Positions 10,307-19,908 of a stretch of 64,000 nucleotides of DNA are shown in pieces. The stretch lies in the NCBI RefSeq assembly GCF_022605725.1, contig NC_065563.1, positions 6,722,518 through 6,786,517 on the forward strand, read 5' to 3'. The position numbers and the translations under genes were made by a program. The first letter of the stretch is position 1, and each line of letters begins with the position of its first letter. The stretch is from Anthonomus grandis grandis. Taxonomy: Eukaryota; Arthropoda; Insecta; Coleoptera; Curculionidae. The notes below the pieces were generated by a model. The model did no database searches and was not told the origin of the DNA. It saw only the letters and a list, made by a program, of their open reading frames with translations.

Positions 10307-12835
10307 TCAATTTTCGGGAAGAGGACACAGTTTAATAACTGGTCTCTTAAAATTACCCACTGAAGTTTTAACCGTTGCAACGCGAATTTGTCCGTCTTCA
10401 CCGGGATGCAGTTCAATAACGCGACCGAGAGGCCATTTTAGTGGCGATTTTAAATCGCTCTGAATCAAAACTAAAGCATTAAGTTTTATTGGAGTAGACG
10501 GATTTGCCCACTTGTGGCGCTGTTGCAGGGTGTTTAAGTATTCGAAAGAAAATCTCTTCCAAAAATCAGCGTGTAATTTTTGTATAAGTTGCCATCTAGA
10601 CAGTCTATTTATATTCAAATGACTTAAATCGGGGTCTGGGATTCCAGAGTTTAGAGGCTCGAGTGTTAGAAAATGAAAAGGTGTTAAGGGTAAGAGATCA
10701 TTAGGATCTGTAGATTGTGCCGTAAGAGGACGTGAATTTAAAATGGCCTCGATTTGACAAATTAAAGTTGACATTTCTTCAATAGTCAGTTTTTGGTCTC
10801 CAACCACTCTTAAAAAATGGGATTTAAAACTCTTAACTCCCGATTCTGCCAACGCATTGAAATGAGGTGAAAGAGGAGGCCCAAGGTGCCAACGAATTAA
10901 AAGTTTCTCTGAAGCTTCCTTGGAAAATTCTACAAGTTGATTTTTAAAACCTATAAAATTACTGCCCTGGTCGCTCCAGCAATCAGTTACAGTGCCACGT
11001 CGTGAAATAAATCGGTGAAAAGCCGATACAAATCCTTCTGTAGATAAGGTCGTTGTAAGTTCCAGATGAATAATTTTGTATATTGTGCAAACAAAAACGC
11101 AAACATATGACTTAAAAACCTTTGCACCGCGGTAACGATAGGGAGTTACATAAAACGGACCACAAAAGTCGATTGCTATGTGAGAAAATGGCTTTAACTG
11201 ATTGATTCTATGAAATGGTAAATTTCCCATTGGAGGGGGCTGATATGGTTTTGGTTTTGTTCTAAAGCAAAGTAAACACTTTGATAATAATTTTTGTATG
11301 ACATGTTTAGCAGAAATGATCCAGAATTGTTGTAGTAATAAATGGTGGAGGGTTTTTAGGCCTGGATGCAAATGTTGGTTATGGGTATACTCAATAACTA
11401 GGTTAGTAAAGGGATGAACTTTTGGTAATAGGAGAGGATGCTTGGCAGAGTAGGGTAAGTCTGAATTTTGAAGACGTCCACCCACGCGCAGCATTCCTTC
11501 CTTGTCAATAAATGGTGAAAGTTTTCCATAAGGTTTTGGAATAGGAACATCTTTATTTAGTTTAGAAATAAGATCAGGGAATGACGAAGTTTGGACATGT
11601 TTAATTAAGACAAAGTAAGACTTCCACATTTCATCTGGACTCGGATTTTTATACAATTTTGTAGTATTTTTCTTAAAATTCATTTTTACTCTGAGACAAT
11701 ATGACAAAATGCGTTGAATTTTAGGTAATGACGAGAACTTATTGATAAGAAGATCCAAAGTATGATTCTCAACAGTCGTAGTAAAAACCTTGCGTTTTTC
11801 CTCCATATTTACAGCGCTAAAATCCTTTTTTGGAAGATCCCTTACACTATCGGGCCAACTACTTTTTGGATGCCAAAGAAAGGCAGGGCCCTTCCACCAC
11901 AAATCATGATAGATCAATTTAGAAGCTGTTAAGCCTCTGGAAGCACAGTCAGCTGAATTAATAGCTGATGGAATATAATACCAAGATGAAGAGGGGATTA
12001 ATTTTTGTATATGATTTACTCTGTTTCCCACAAAGGTCTGCCATCTCTCTGGAGGAGAGTTTAACCAGGCAAGAACTATTTGGGAGTCAGTATAGGCATA
12101 AATATTATTGATGGTAATATGAGTAGAAGAGGTGTGTATGACAAAACTCACCAGATTGCTTAAAAGAACCGCGCCTAGTAATTCTAATCGAGCTAGAGTT
12201 TGACGATTTGAAATTGGTGCTACTCGAGACCTTGCGCAAACCAAAGATACAGAAATTTGATTACCACCTTCTACCCGAAAGTAAACTACTGCGGCGTAAC
12301 CTTTGTTAGATGCATCACATATGGCTATGATGTCACAAGATCTGTTTGCAAGACTAATTTGCCTTGGAAGTTTAAACTCTGATAACAGGGGAAGTTCAGA
12401 TTTTAACTCGGTCCATAACTTTACTAGAGGTTCTGGAGAAGTATCATCCCAATCTATTTTTAAGAGCCATAGTTGTTGCATAATGTATTTAGCTAATAAT
12501 AAAATAGGACAAAGAAGACCTAAAGGATCAAATATTCTTCCTATGACCTGCAAGATAGTACGTTTTGTACATTAAGATTCATGTGGTTTGTATTGATAAG
12601 TAAATATGTCACTTTTTGGATGCCATTGAAGGCCTAAAACCTTGATAAAATTTGCTTGTTCTTTGTCAAAAGAAAGAGACATTTGGCGGTCAGATTCAGG
12701 GACTGCAGCTAATAATTCTGGACAGTTTGAGGCCCATTTGGCGAACTGAAATCCACCAGATTTTATTAAGTCGTTTAGCTCCCTTTGAAAATCAAGGGCT
12801 GAAGAAATAGGGGCTAAATCCGAGAACATCGTCAA
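10307..12835 (-). pseudogene. BEL/Pao Pol: RT end, RNase H and integrase
   Basis: Frames 12572-12835 and 10307-12553 share one reading frame separated by a single TAA. The joined region carries the end of reverse transcriptase (IGRIFDPLGLLCP), RNase H (CDASNKGYAAVVYF, LARLELLGAVLL, YTDSQIVLAWL, NSADCASRG), an H2C2 zinc-binding region (HNQHLHPG...CLLCF) and an integrase core with D, D, E in AIDFCGPF, WSDQGSNF and ALAESGVKSF. It ends with the BEL-type C-terminal domain 10 bp from the nested transposon. The last 748 residues are uninterrupted. The catalytic YIDDV of the reverse transcriptase lies just upstream near 12838, in another frame. Confidence 0.9.
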
Positions 12836-14104
12836 TATATGTATTTTGTTTTAAAATACGACTTGCATTGGGAAAGTTTTCCTTTTCGCGTTCTGCGAGT
12901 TCATTAAGGGTCCTTATGTCAAGAAAAGGTGACTACTAGCTAGACACTCCAAAAGTAACTGTATTGAGTTCATATTCGCGAATTGGATCCTTTGTTGAGA
13001 ATCGCCACAAGATTCTTTGAAATTTTCTATGTTCCGGGGTTATCAGGATTTGTAAAAACATGCGTCTTATATCGGCTATGAAAACTATCGGATAAAGACG
13101 GAAAATAAGTAATAAAGAACTCAAATCGTTTTGTAATTTAGGACCAGGTAGCAAGTGTCATTAAGACTAAGACCTTTAGGACCCTTTGCCGAAGCATCCC
13201 AAACAACACGGAGTTTAGTGCTAATACTATCCGGTTTTAGTACACAATGATGTGGCAAATAACACGAAATATTTGGTTTGGGCAAGTTAAATGGAATAAG
13301 AGTCATATATTCATGATGAATATATTCATTTATAAAATCTGAGTAAGAATTGTATAATTCAGGATTTTTTATAAGTCGGGATTCAAGAAGTAAAAATCTT
13401 CTGACGGCTTGAGGATAAGTATTTCCTACGTCTGGTTCCGATTCTTTAAAAGGAAGGGATACCATAAACCGACCAGTAGAGGTCCGTTTGACAGTTTGGC
13501 TAAAAATTAACTCAGCCCTTTGATCATCCCCTGAAATTAAAGGAGCGGAAGGGATTTCTTCAAGTTCCCAAAACTTGGTCATTATTAACTCAAGAGGTTG
13601 AGCTTCTGAGTTGTGAAGAAAATAAGAAGTCGTTTTCGAGGGACAAGAATTATTGTTTACTTTACCCAAAACAATCCAACCGAAGACGGTCTCAATAGCC
13701 GTAGGCTGACCAACTTGGCCAACAATTTTCTTTTCTTTGAGTATCTCGGTAAAAACTTCGGCCCCTAATAGTAAATCAACTGGACTAGAAATATAATAGG
13801 ATTGATCGTTAAAGTGTTTCCATTCATCGTTTTGTAAAGTAAATGAAGGCATGTTTGAGCATAATTGTGGTACAACAATGGCTTCAAAGGACAATAAAGT
13901 ATTAACTTTCCACTTTGGTTTTATGGTACAATGAGCTATGCCCTTTGAAGTGAAGGATGACATTTGATTTAAACCAAAAATTGAGGTTGTAAATTGACGC
14001 CTTGGAAGACCAAGACGGCGAAGACAGATTTCTGAGATAAAGCAGTTTTGACTGCCATTGTCAATTAAAATTCTTATGGGTTGATAATTCCCTTTACCAT
14101 CCAT
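12836..14104 (-). pseudogene. BEL/Pao protease and reverse transcriptase, frameshifted
   Basis: The frame 13121-14104 begins with the retropepsin region. Its active site reads ILIDNGSQNCFI, where families usually have D-S-G or D-T-G. The flap/second strand is LLLGAEVF. It continues into the fingers of the reverse transcriptase (SCYLPHHCVLKPDS, LRVVWDASAKG). A frameshift near 13130 moves to 12936-13154, with the first catalytic aspartate in IADIRRMFLQIL and then FGVSS. A further break follows before the YIDDV motif near 12838. The same frame as 13121-14104 runs back to the Gag stop at 14189 with no other interruption, so Gag and Pol were probably one frame. Confidence 0.88.
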
Positions 14105-14188
14105 TATCTCTACGACAGCTGTAGCTAGAAGAACAGTACCTTGAATAGCAAAGGTATTACCACAATGGGTATTTAGATTATCGTTAGT

Positions 14189-15479
14189 TTAGTGGGTTGT
14201 GGCAGAATTAGTAGTAGAACAAGAGGGTAGGTTTGAAGCATTAGGTTCAAAAATATTTTTAGACATATGAATTAATGTATGGTGTTTACCATTGCATGTC
14301 TTACAACGATATGTTGAAGAACAATTTTGAACAGAATGAGATGGGTGTAAGCAGTTTAAACAAAGTTTCTTCTGCTTAACAAATGAAAGGCGATCTTGCG
14401 AATTTTGTTCTGCGAATTTTGTGCATTTTGTAAGTACATGTAAGGCATTACAAAGAAAACACTTAATGTTAGGATTAGGTAAAGCATTGTTAGTAGATAC
14501 GTAGGCTGAAAAGGCAGTAGCAGGTTTATTATTGGATTTGAAATTCGGGTATATATTTTGTTTGGTATTTGGCTGAAAATAAGATTTGTTAGATTTATTA
14601 GATATAGAATGTTGCAAAGACTCTAAAGCTTTACATTTATTTTCCAAAAATAAATATAAATTCTCATATTTTGGAATTTCAACTTGACTAAATTCTATTT
14701 CAAAACTTGTTCTTGTAGGTATATCTATCTTCTCTAGTAGAATAAAAAACAGTAAAAAGTCCCAGTTTTTTGTTTGAAATCCGAGAGCATTCAAGACTGC
14801 TAAAGACTCTGAAAATGTATCAATCAAATTTCTTAGTTCTTTCGAGCTGTCATTTCTTAGTGTAACTGACATTATTGCATGAATTGCATTAGAAGCCATA
14901 AGCCGTTTATTTTGATAACGACTGATAAATTTATTGTATGCGATATTATAGTTATCATCTGTGATAGCAATGCCTGTTAACAGTTTCAAAGGCTCTCCTT
15001 CAAGAAAAGAAAATAAATACTGTAGTTTTTGAACATTGCCTATGTTATCATTGTCGTGAACAATTTGGTTATACAAATCAAAAAATGTTGGCCAAAATTT
15101 CGGATCACCCTTAAAGGTAGGCACACTTAATTTATGCAATTTAGCATTTGATTCAACTCGAACAACATTGGAAGAAGATTGATCGGTTTGCAAGCAAAGT
15201 TTGTTGTAAATCATTTTACATTCGTAATAATTCTTCACAACATCTTTCTGAATTTTGTCTTGAGTTTTATAATCCTCATCAGAATCTTCTGGGATTGCCA
15301 TAATGCACAGAATTATGGTACTCTCCAAATTTTTCATAAATTTCATCCAAATCGGTATACCTAACTTTAAAGTGCTCCATGTATTGCGGACTTTTTTCAG
15401 ATTCTTTAGCGAAACGATGACATTCAGCTATGCTATTAGTAAGCACATCTCGTTTCTGAATTGCCTTTTTTAAAGACAT
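14189..15479 (-). pseudogene. BEL/Pao Gag with one frameshift
   Basis: The N-terminus lies in frame 15279-15479 (MSLKKAIQKRDVLTNSIAE). A single-base shift near 15300 moves to frame 14189-15346. The central capsid region has the DUF1759-type motif LSVPTFKGDPKFWPTFFDLY. Three cysteine/histidine clusters follow (CFLCNALH, CLNCLHPSHSVQNC, CKTCNGKHH). These bind RNA during particle assembly. The start at 15479 is favoured because it precedes the conserved N-terminus and follows the leader directly. The stop at 14189 is in frame with protease. Confidence 0.88.
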
Positions 15480-15503
15480 TTTTTTTTTTTTTTTTTTTTT
15501 TTT
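15480..15503 (-). repeat. Homopolymer A24 leader directly before Gag ATG
   Basis: Twenty-four consecutive A residues (T on the + strand) end exactly at the Gag start codon on the minus strand, and A-rich sequence continues upstream. It could be an unstructured leader or a slippage product. Confidence 0.9.
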
Positions 15504-15994
15504 AATTTTTTATTTTAATTTTTCCCTAGTTTTTTTTTTGATAGCTATACCTACTTAAATTACCATAAAAACCAATAATCTAAGGCTATAATAAAAATAA
15601 GTCACTTGAAAAGTACGCGAAAAGGAAATAAATAAGTTTTGGGATCAAATCTGCTACACTATACCAAAGCTTAAATTCAGAGCCTCGCGGTGCGAATTGA
15701 CCGGAGTCGAGACTGTGAAATGCAGTAAAACGCGGGACAATTTCTGCCGCGGGATGATAATTTACTCGTCTAAAATAAATTTCAATGTCAGTGACGAGCG
15801 GTGATCGGTTTTTTGAGAGACATTCAGAAAGGATCGGAAACGAACGAATGACGAGTACCGGTGCGCGCAGCGCTTTGAGCGGAGTACGGATTGCACTACA
15901 CACTACGTAAAATTTTTAAAATAAATTTGAAAAAAAACTTGTTTATATGTTTTGGAGACTACAATTATTATTTTTAATTTTTTAATTTTTTTTT
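15504..15994 (-). other. BEL 5' untranslated leader
   Basis: This stretch lies between the primer site and Gag. A 105-codon minus-strand frame (15586-15903) shows no domain that I recognise. This is probably leader and packaging sequence. Confidence 0.6.
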
Positions 15995-16012
15995 ATCCGG
16001 CTCGAAGGACCA
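15995..16012 (-). promoter_or_regulatory. tRNA-Tyr primer binding site
   Basis: On the minus strand, three bases after the 5' LTR, the sequence TGGTCCTTCGAGCCGGAT is complementary to the 3' end (including CCA) of insect tRNA-Tyr, whose acceptor begins CCTTCGA. Reverse transcription of the BEL element would start here. Confidence 0.85.
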
Positions 16013-16015
16013 AAA

Positions 16016-16424
16016 TGTTAACGCACAACCATGAAGATATAATAAGAAAATGTAATAGTGGACTGTATTTTAGTAAATGATATGGTTCAAAGGAATTGTA
16101 CGTTACATACACACATGGTTTTAAATGTTTGAAGTAAAGGGCACTTACCAATGGTCTTCTGTCTTCACTGTAGATAGGGACGTCCCTTTATATAACTACC
16201 AACTTCATAAGCCTTGCTCTCACAACCAAATACAAATTAAAAGGTCCTTATTTTAGGTTTCGTAAAATTGTTAGATCCGGCACTCACGTCGTTCTTAACC
16301 CGATTGCTAGTCAATTGTCTCTACTTTTTATCTTGCTGGTAAAAGTGCCCAGAATATACCAAATATGTGTAGTACATGCGCGATTAATAGATTTTAACAA
16401 TTATGATTTAGCGGTGCGCTAACA
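16016..16424 (-). repeat. BEL 5' LTR
   Basis: This is the upstream LTR for minus-strand transcription. It is 409 bp, differs at three positions from 7596-8004, and is followed by the target duplication ACCGC at 16425-16429. Confidence 0.95.
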
Positions 16425-16429
16425 ACCGC

Positions 16430-16953
16430 TATCAGCGAGCTAAAACAGAAAAATAATAATAATATACCAGATGATATTTGTTGGGTTTCAAGCAATATTG
16501 TCTTTAGATTCTTTCTAAAGTAGAAAAAAGACATCAACTGACAAATATCATATTTATTTATTTACCTTGGAGCAGAAAAACAAAAAGAAATCTGTTGTAT
16601 CAAACTTTAAAATCGTACGTATTATTCGAATACGTCTAGTGGATCCTGTTTTAAACTTACTACACAAGTAAGAAAGATTTTTTTAAAGTTTCGACAGGAA
16701 ATTACATTTTTACCTGTTTTGCACATTAAGCCATTTTAAATCTTAATATAAAATTAGGTATTAAGACATGGTTCATAAATTAAATTGGAGTAATTACAGT
16801 ATGACAAAATAAGAGCTTCACAAAGTTGCCTCTAATAAATCCTTACTTTTATACAAGTTTCTCAGAGACATGTATGCCTGTGCTTTAAATTTGTAACAAC
16901 ACCCAACTTTTGGTGTTCTTTTACATTTAATTTAAAGATCATATGAACTTATG
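16430..16953. other. AT-rich, no feature seen
   Basis: I found no coding frame and no repeat that I could support here. Confidence 0.5.
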
Positions 16954-17190
16954 ATTATATTGGGCCACGTCGAACTAAATAAGAACAGAATGTAGTCCTC
17001 CCATTCCTATGCCAACCGCCAAACATTCAAAGAAAAAGTCAAAAAACCAGACCATGTCACCTATACATTTACTCACGTCCATTTACTTATTCTCTTAAAG
17101 CCTCCTATATCCCAAAAAGATTATTTAGGGACCAGCAAAAACTGGGATCATGGGTGGTTACCTATTTACTTCGACGTGGCCCAATATAAT
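16954..17190. mobile_element. Foldback MITE with 27-bp inverted repeats
   Basis: The ends 16954-16980 and 17164-17190 are inverse copies (ATTATATTGGGCCACGTCGA at the left) with one mismatch. The 183-bp interior has no coding frame. A third copy of the end motif (AATTATATTGGGCCACG) starts near 17226, so a related element is adjacent. The family is not identified and no clear target duplication is visible. Confidence 0.75.
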
Positions 17191-17225
17191 TAAGATCACA
17201 CTTCACTTAGGTAAGTTCATATTAT

Positions 17226-17568
17226 CTTTAAATTATATTGGGCCACGCCTTCAAATATTTTAGGATTACTTACACTTTCTGTTTCTTCCTCTGCCGGGCG
17301 ATTTCCACTGGTTTCTAGTTCACTTTCTAATACTTGAGAAGGTACGTTTAAAAGAACAAGATGGACCAGGATCATTTTGGTCATGTTCACTTGATGACTC
17401 GTAACGTCTAGCTATTTTATTCGGTGGCTTGTAAAATGTTTCCTTCTCTGAATCACTACTCAAATAATCTTCGCTACTGCCATTTGGAATATATCCTGCA
17501 TCAGCATCAGAATCTGGTGCAAATGGGTCTGATTCTTCACAGTCATCTGAAATAAATACATTTGCCAA
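17226..17568 (-). pseudogene. Acidic exon of a DNA transposon-like ORF, family unresolved
   Basis: The minus-strand frame 17320-17568 is rich in D, E and S (DPFAPDSDADAGYIPNGSSE, DYLSSDSEKETF). It is preceded by a splice-acceptor-like ATTTATTTCAG next to the reading region and continues, after a frameshift, to a donor-like GAAAGTGTAAGT near 17270. Acidic N-termini of this kind occur in piggyBac-like and some other insect transposases. The left edge carries the same terminal motif as the neighbouring MITE, which suggests a deleted transposon. I cannot name the family. Confidence 0.4.
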
Positions 17569-17831
17569 TCTTCAAAAATTGTTGATTGTTCAATAATTTG
17601 TTTGTCTTTTTACTTGTATATACACATAGTGGTAGTTTAATTCTGGATCAAATGAAAAAGCATTAGTCCATATTTTGATCCAGGATTTTTTAAATTTGAT
17701 CCAAATTCTACCTATCACTACGTACTTATTTTTATCTCTCTCACGGCTCAATAATATTGTAATAATAATATTGTAAATTATTGTAAGTAGTCGTAATAGT
17801 AGTAGTAAGGGTGGGGAGCTAAAGCTCGGCA

Positions 17832-18305
17832 AGTAGGCCTGAGCAGTCCCTTTTCGCCAACCCCAGAATCACTCACCCCTACGGCTCCACTCCCAATGCG
17901 CGGTCTCCACTGAGTCGGTCCGTCCTTTTGGCTTGCACGTTGTCCCAGTCCAGATCTTTAAGATCTTCCCGCTGGAGTGTCGTTGCTCCGGAAATTTTCC
18001 TTCTCAGGCGACTCCACCTATCACAGATACCTAGTATGTGGTATGAAGTTTCCTCCCCTGTACCGCAATTCGGACAGAGTGGGCTTTCTCTTATACCAGG
18101 AAGGTGTAGATGCCTGTTTAGACTGTTGTGCCTGGTCAGGATTCCCACCATGTCTTTCATACTTTGTCTGGTCTTTGTTAGCAGTCGCCTTGCTTTAGAG
18201 CCGTCATGGTCTGGTATCATTTCCTTGGCCTGTCTACATCCTTCTGTCCTGCAGTATCGGTTTAGCAGTCGTACAGAGTAGACGTCTATACTCGTAGGAG
18301 GCTCC
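17832..18305 (-). pseudogene. RNase H-type LINE, C-terminal fragment (left half of a split element)
   Basis: Frame 17879-18220 carries the C-terminal cysteine motif CPNCGTGEETSYHILGIC, found after the RNase H domain of R1/I/LOA-group LINEs. The frame is open upstream to about 18300 (SVRLLNRYC, RTEGCRQAKEM). There the sequence is cut by the + strand LINE at 18310-23030. The missing upstream RNase H part resumes at 23035-23705 on the same strand. The 3' end near 17832 is followed by TTACTACTACTATTACGACT-type tail sequence. Confidence 0.75.
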
Positions 18306-18311
18306 GGTGCT

Positions 18312-18372
18312 CAGTTTTGTTTTGTTTTGATTTGTTTTGATTTGTTTTGATTTGTTTTGATTTAATTTAAAT
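18312..18372 (+). repeat. TTTTGATTTG tandem repeat
   Basis: About four 10-bp units (GTTTTGATTT) flank the left junction of the nested LINE. They could be part of its 5' end or of the insertion site. Confidence 0.8.
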
Positions 18373-18673
18373 TGTTTTGATCTAGTGTTGCGTGTTTACA
18401 TTAACATGCTATATTTTCGCGGTACAAGTGTTTCCAAAAAAACTAATTAAGTTCCTGCATCAGTAAATGTTTTTGTTTTATAATCAGTTCCTGTTTTGAC
18501 TAAATTTAAATTATCTGGCTACCATTGACCTTAACTTGAAATAATTGAACATTAATCGTAGGACGTGCAATTATGTGTTTTGTTGTACGTTTGTTTAAGT
18601 TCAAGTTACTGTTTACTTTCAGTTCCTGTTTTAATATTTATTTCAATTTAATAACATTGCCTTATAATCTAAA

Positions 18674-19906
18674 ATGAACCGCAGTTTCAAATGTTGTCAG
18701 AAGAGGGATTTTCCAAATTATTGCTGCATCTCTTGTATTTCAATATTCCACCCAAGTTGTCTGGAAAGAAATTCTGATGCCATAAAACTGGGAGGCTATA
18801 GAATTTTATGCTCACAAAGATGTCAAGATGATTTTAATGAAAGAGATCAGGAAGGAAAAATTAATGAGCAAAAGATTTATGATTTGTTGACAGAATTGAA
18901 AGAGAAGGATAGACATATAGAGAGAATGAGAAGAAACAGCATGGTTTTTGAAGATGAAGTGTCGGAGGCCGAAAAGAAGTTTTCCTCATCCCTGGAAAAT
19001 CTGCATAAACGGAATGAAGAGCTTAAAGTTGAATTGGAAAACTTAAAAATTAAAGAAGGTGAATTGTTGGCATTACTGGAAGTGAGCGAAAGGGCAAGTC
19101 TTAAGTTCAATTCACAAATAAGCGAGCTAAATATCCTAAATAAAAATTTAATAGTAATGATAAAAACATTAGAAAATGAGTCTTCAACCTATAAGACTGA
19201 AATAAGCTTGCTACAAAAAGACGTAAACGACTTAACTAATTTAAATAAGAAGATGTTAGACTCCGTAAAGGTGTTGGAGGTTGAAAAAGATACCTGTTAT
19301 TCCGACATTTGTACATTGAAGGAACAGTTACAGATATCCAAATCTGTTGTTATTAACTAGGCCAAATACACCTGACGATTGTCGACCTCGGCTTCTCTTT
19401 GTTGGTGGAAATTGTAGCAGAGTGTTCCTAAAACATTTACGTTTAAATTTTGAAGCTTACTACAAGGTCCAGTGTTTCCTGAAGCCGGGCAGTTTAAGCA
19501 GTGAGGTGATTAGGACAGCATCAAATTTAGTTAAGGACTTTACGAAAGAAGATTTTTTAATAGTAATGTTAAATGGAATTTGTTCTTCATCTGATGTTTT
19601 AAAAAATTTAATTCAAAATCATGTTGATACAAACACTTTAGTGATGACAAGCCCTTATACTTATTTAAACCATAATGTTATCTATGATAGTAATAAGGCC
19701 CTTTATCGTACTTTTCATGAGAATAATATTAATCTGTGTGGGATTTTGGAGTCTAATCACGCCAGTAACTTTGGTTCAGACTTGGCATCATTATTACATG
19801 CACATATTTTAAAATTAATATTTCATCGAATAAATTGTCTTTGAATCATCAAATTAATGAGTCTGAACTAGTTACTGATCGTGAATTGGATTCTTCTTTT
19901 TTATAG
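18674..19906 (+). pseudogene. LINE ORF1: zinc finger, coiled coil and SGNH-esterase-like domain
   Basis: Frame 18674-19360 starts with a cysteine-rich finger (CCQKRDFPNYCCISCI, FHPSCLER) and a coiled coil of about 150 residues. A frameshift near 19350 leads into frame 19347-19844. Its RPRLLFVGGNCSRVFLKHL and NFGSDLASLLHAHI blocks resemble the first and last blocks of the lipase/esterase domain of some CR1-group ORF1 proteins, although the usual G-D-S serine is not evident (GGNCS). A second shift near 19810 runs to a TAG at 19904-19906, two bases before the ORF2 ATG. Confidence 0.65.
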
Positions 19907-19908
19907 AC

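Larger units (their letters stand above)
7596..16424 (-). mobile_element. BEL/Pao LTR retrotransposon with nested DNA transposon
   Basis: Two 409-bp direct repeats (7596-8004 and 16016-16424) differ at only three positions. They begin TGTTAACGC and end CTAACA on the + strand. They are flanked by the 5-bp duplication ACCGC at 7591-7595 and 16425-16429. The internal region on the minus strand reads Gag, protease, reverse transcriptase, RNase H, integrase, the BEL/Pao order. A tRNA-Tyr primer site lies 3 bp from the 5' LTR. A 2.1-kb DNA transposon (8193-10295) is inserted just after the pol stop. Coding frames are broken in several places although the LTRs are nearly identical. Confidence 0.95.

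Noticed and set aside
12303..12575. + strand frame of 90 codons over the BEL pol
   Set aside because: Shadow of the minus-strand RNase H and reverse transcriptase region.
17590..17832. 80-codon minus-strand frame
   Set aside because: Composition is that of AT-rich LINE tail sequence and no domain is visible.
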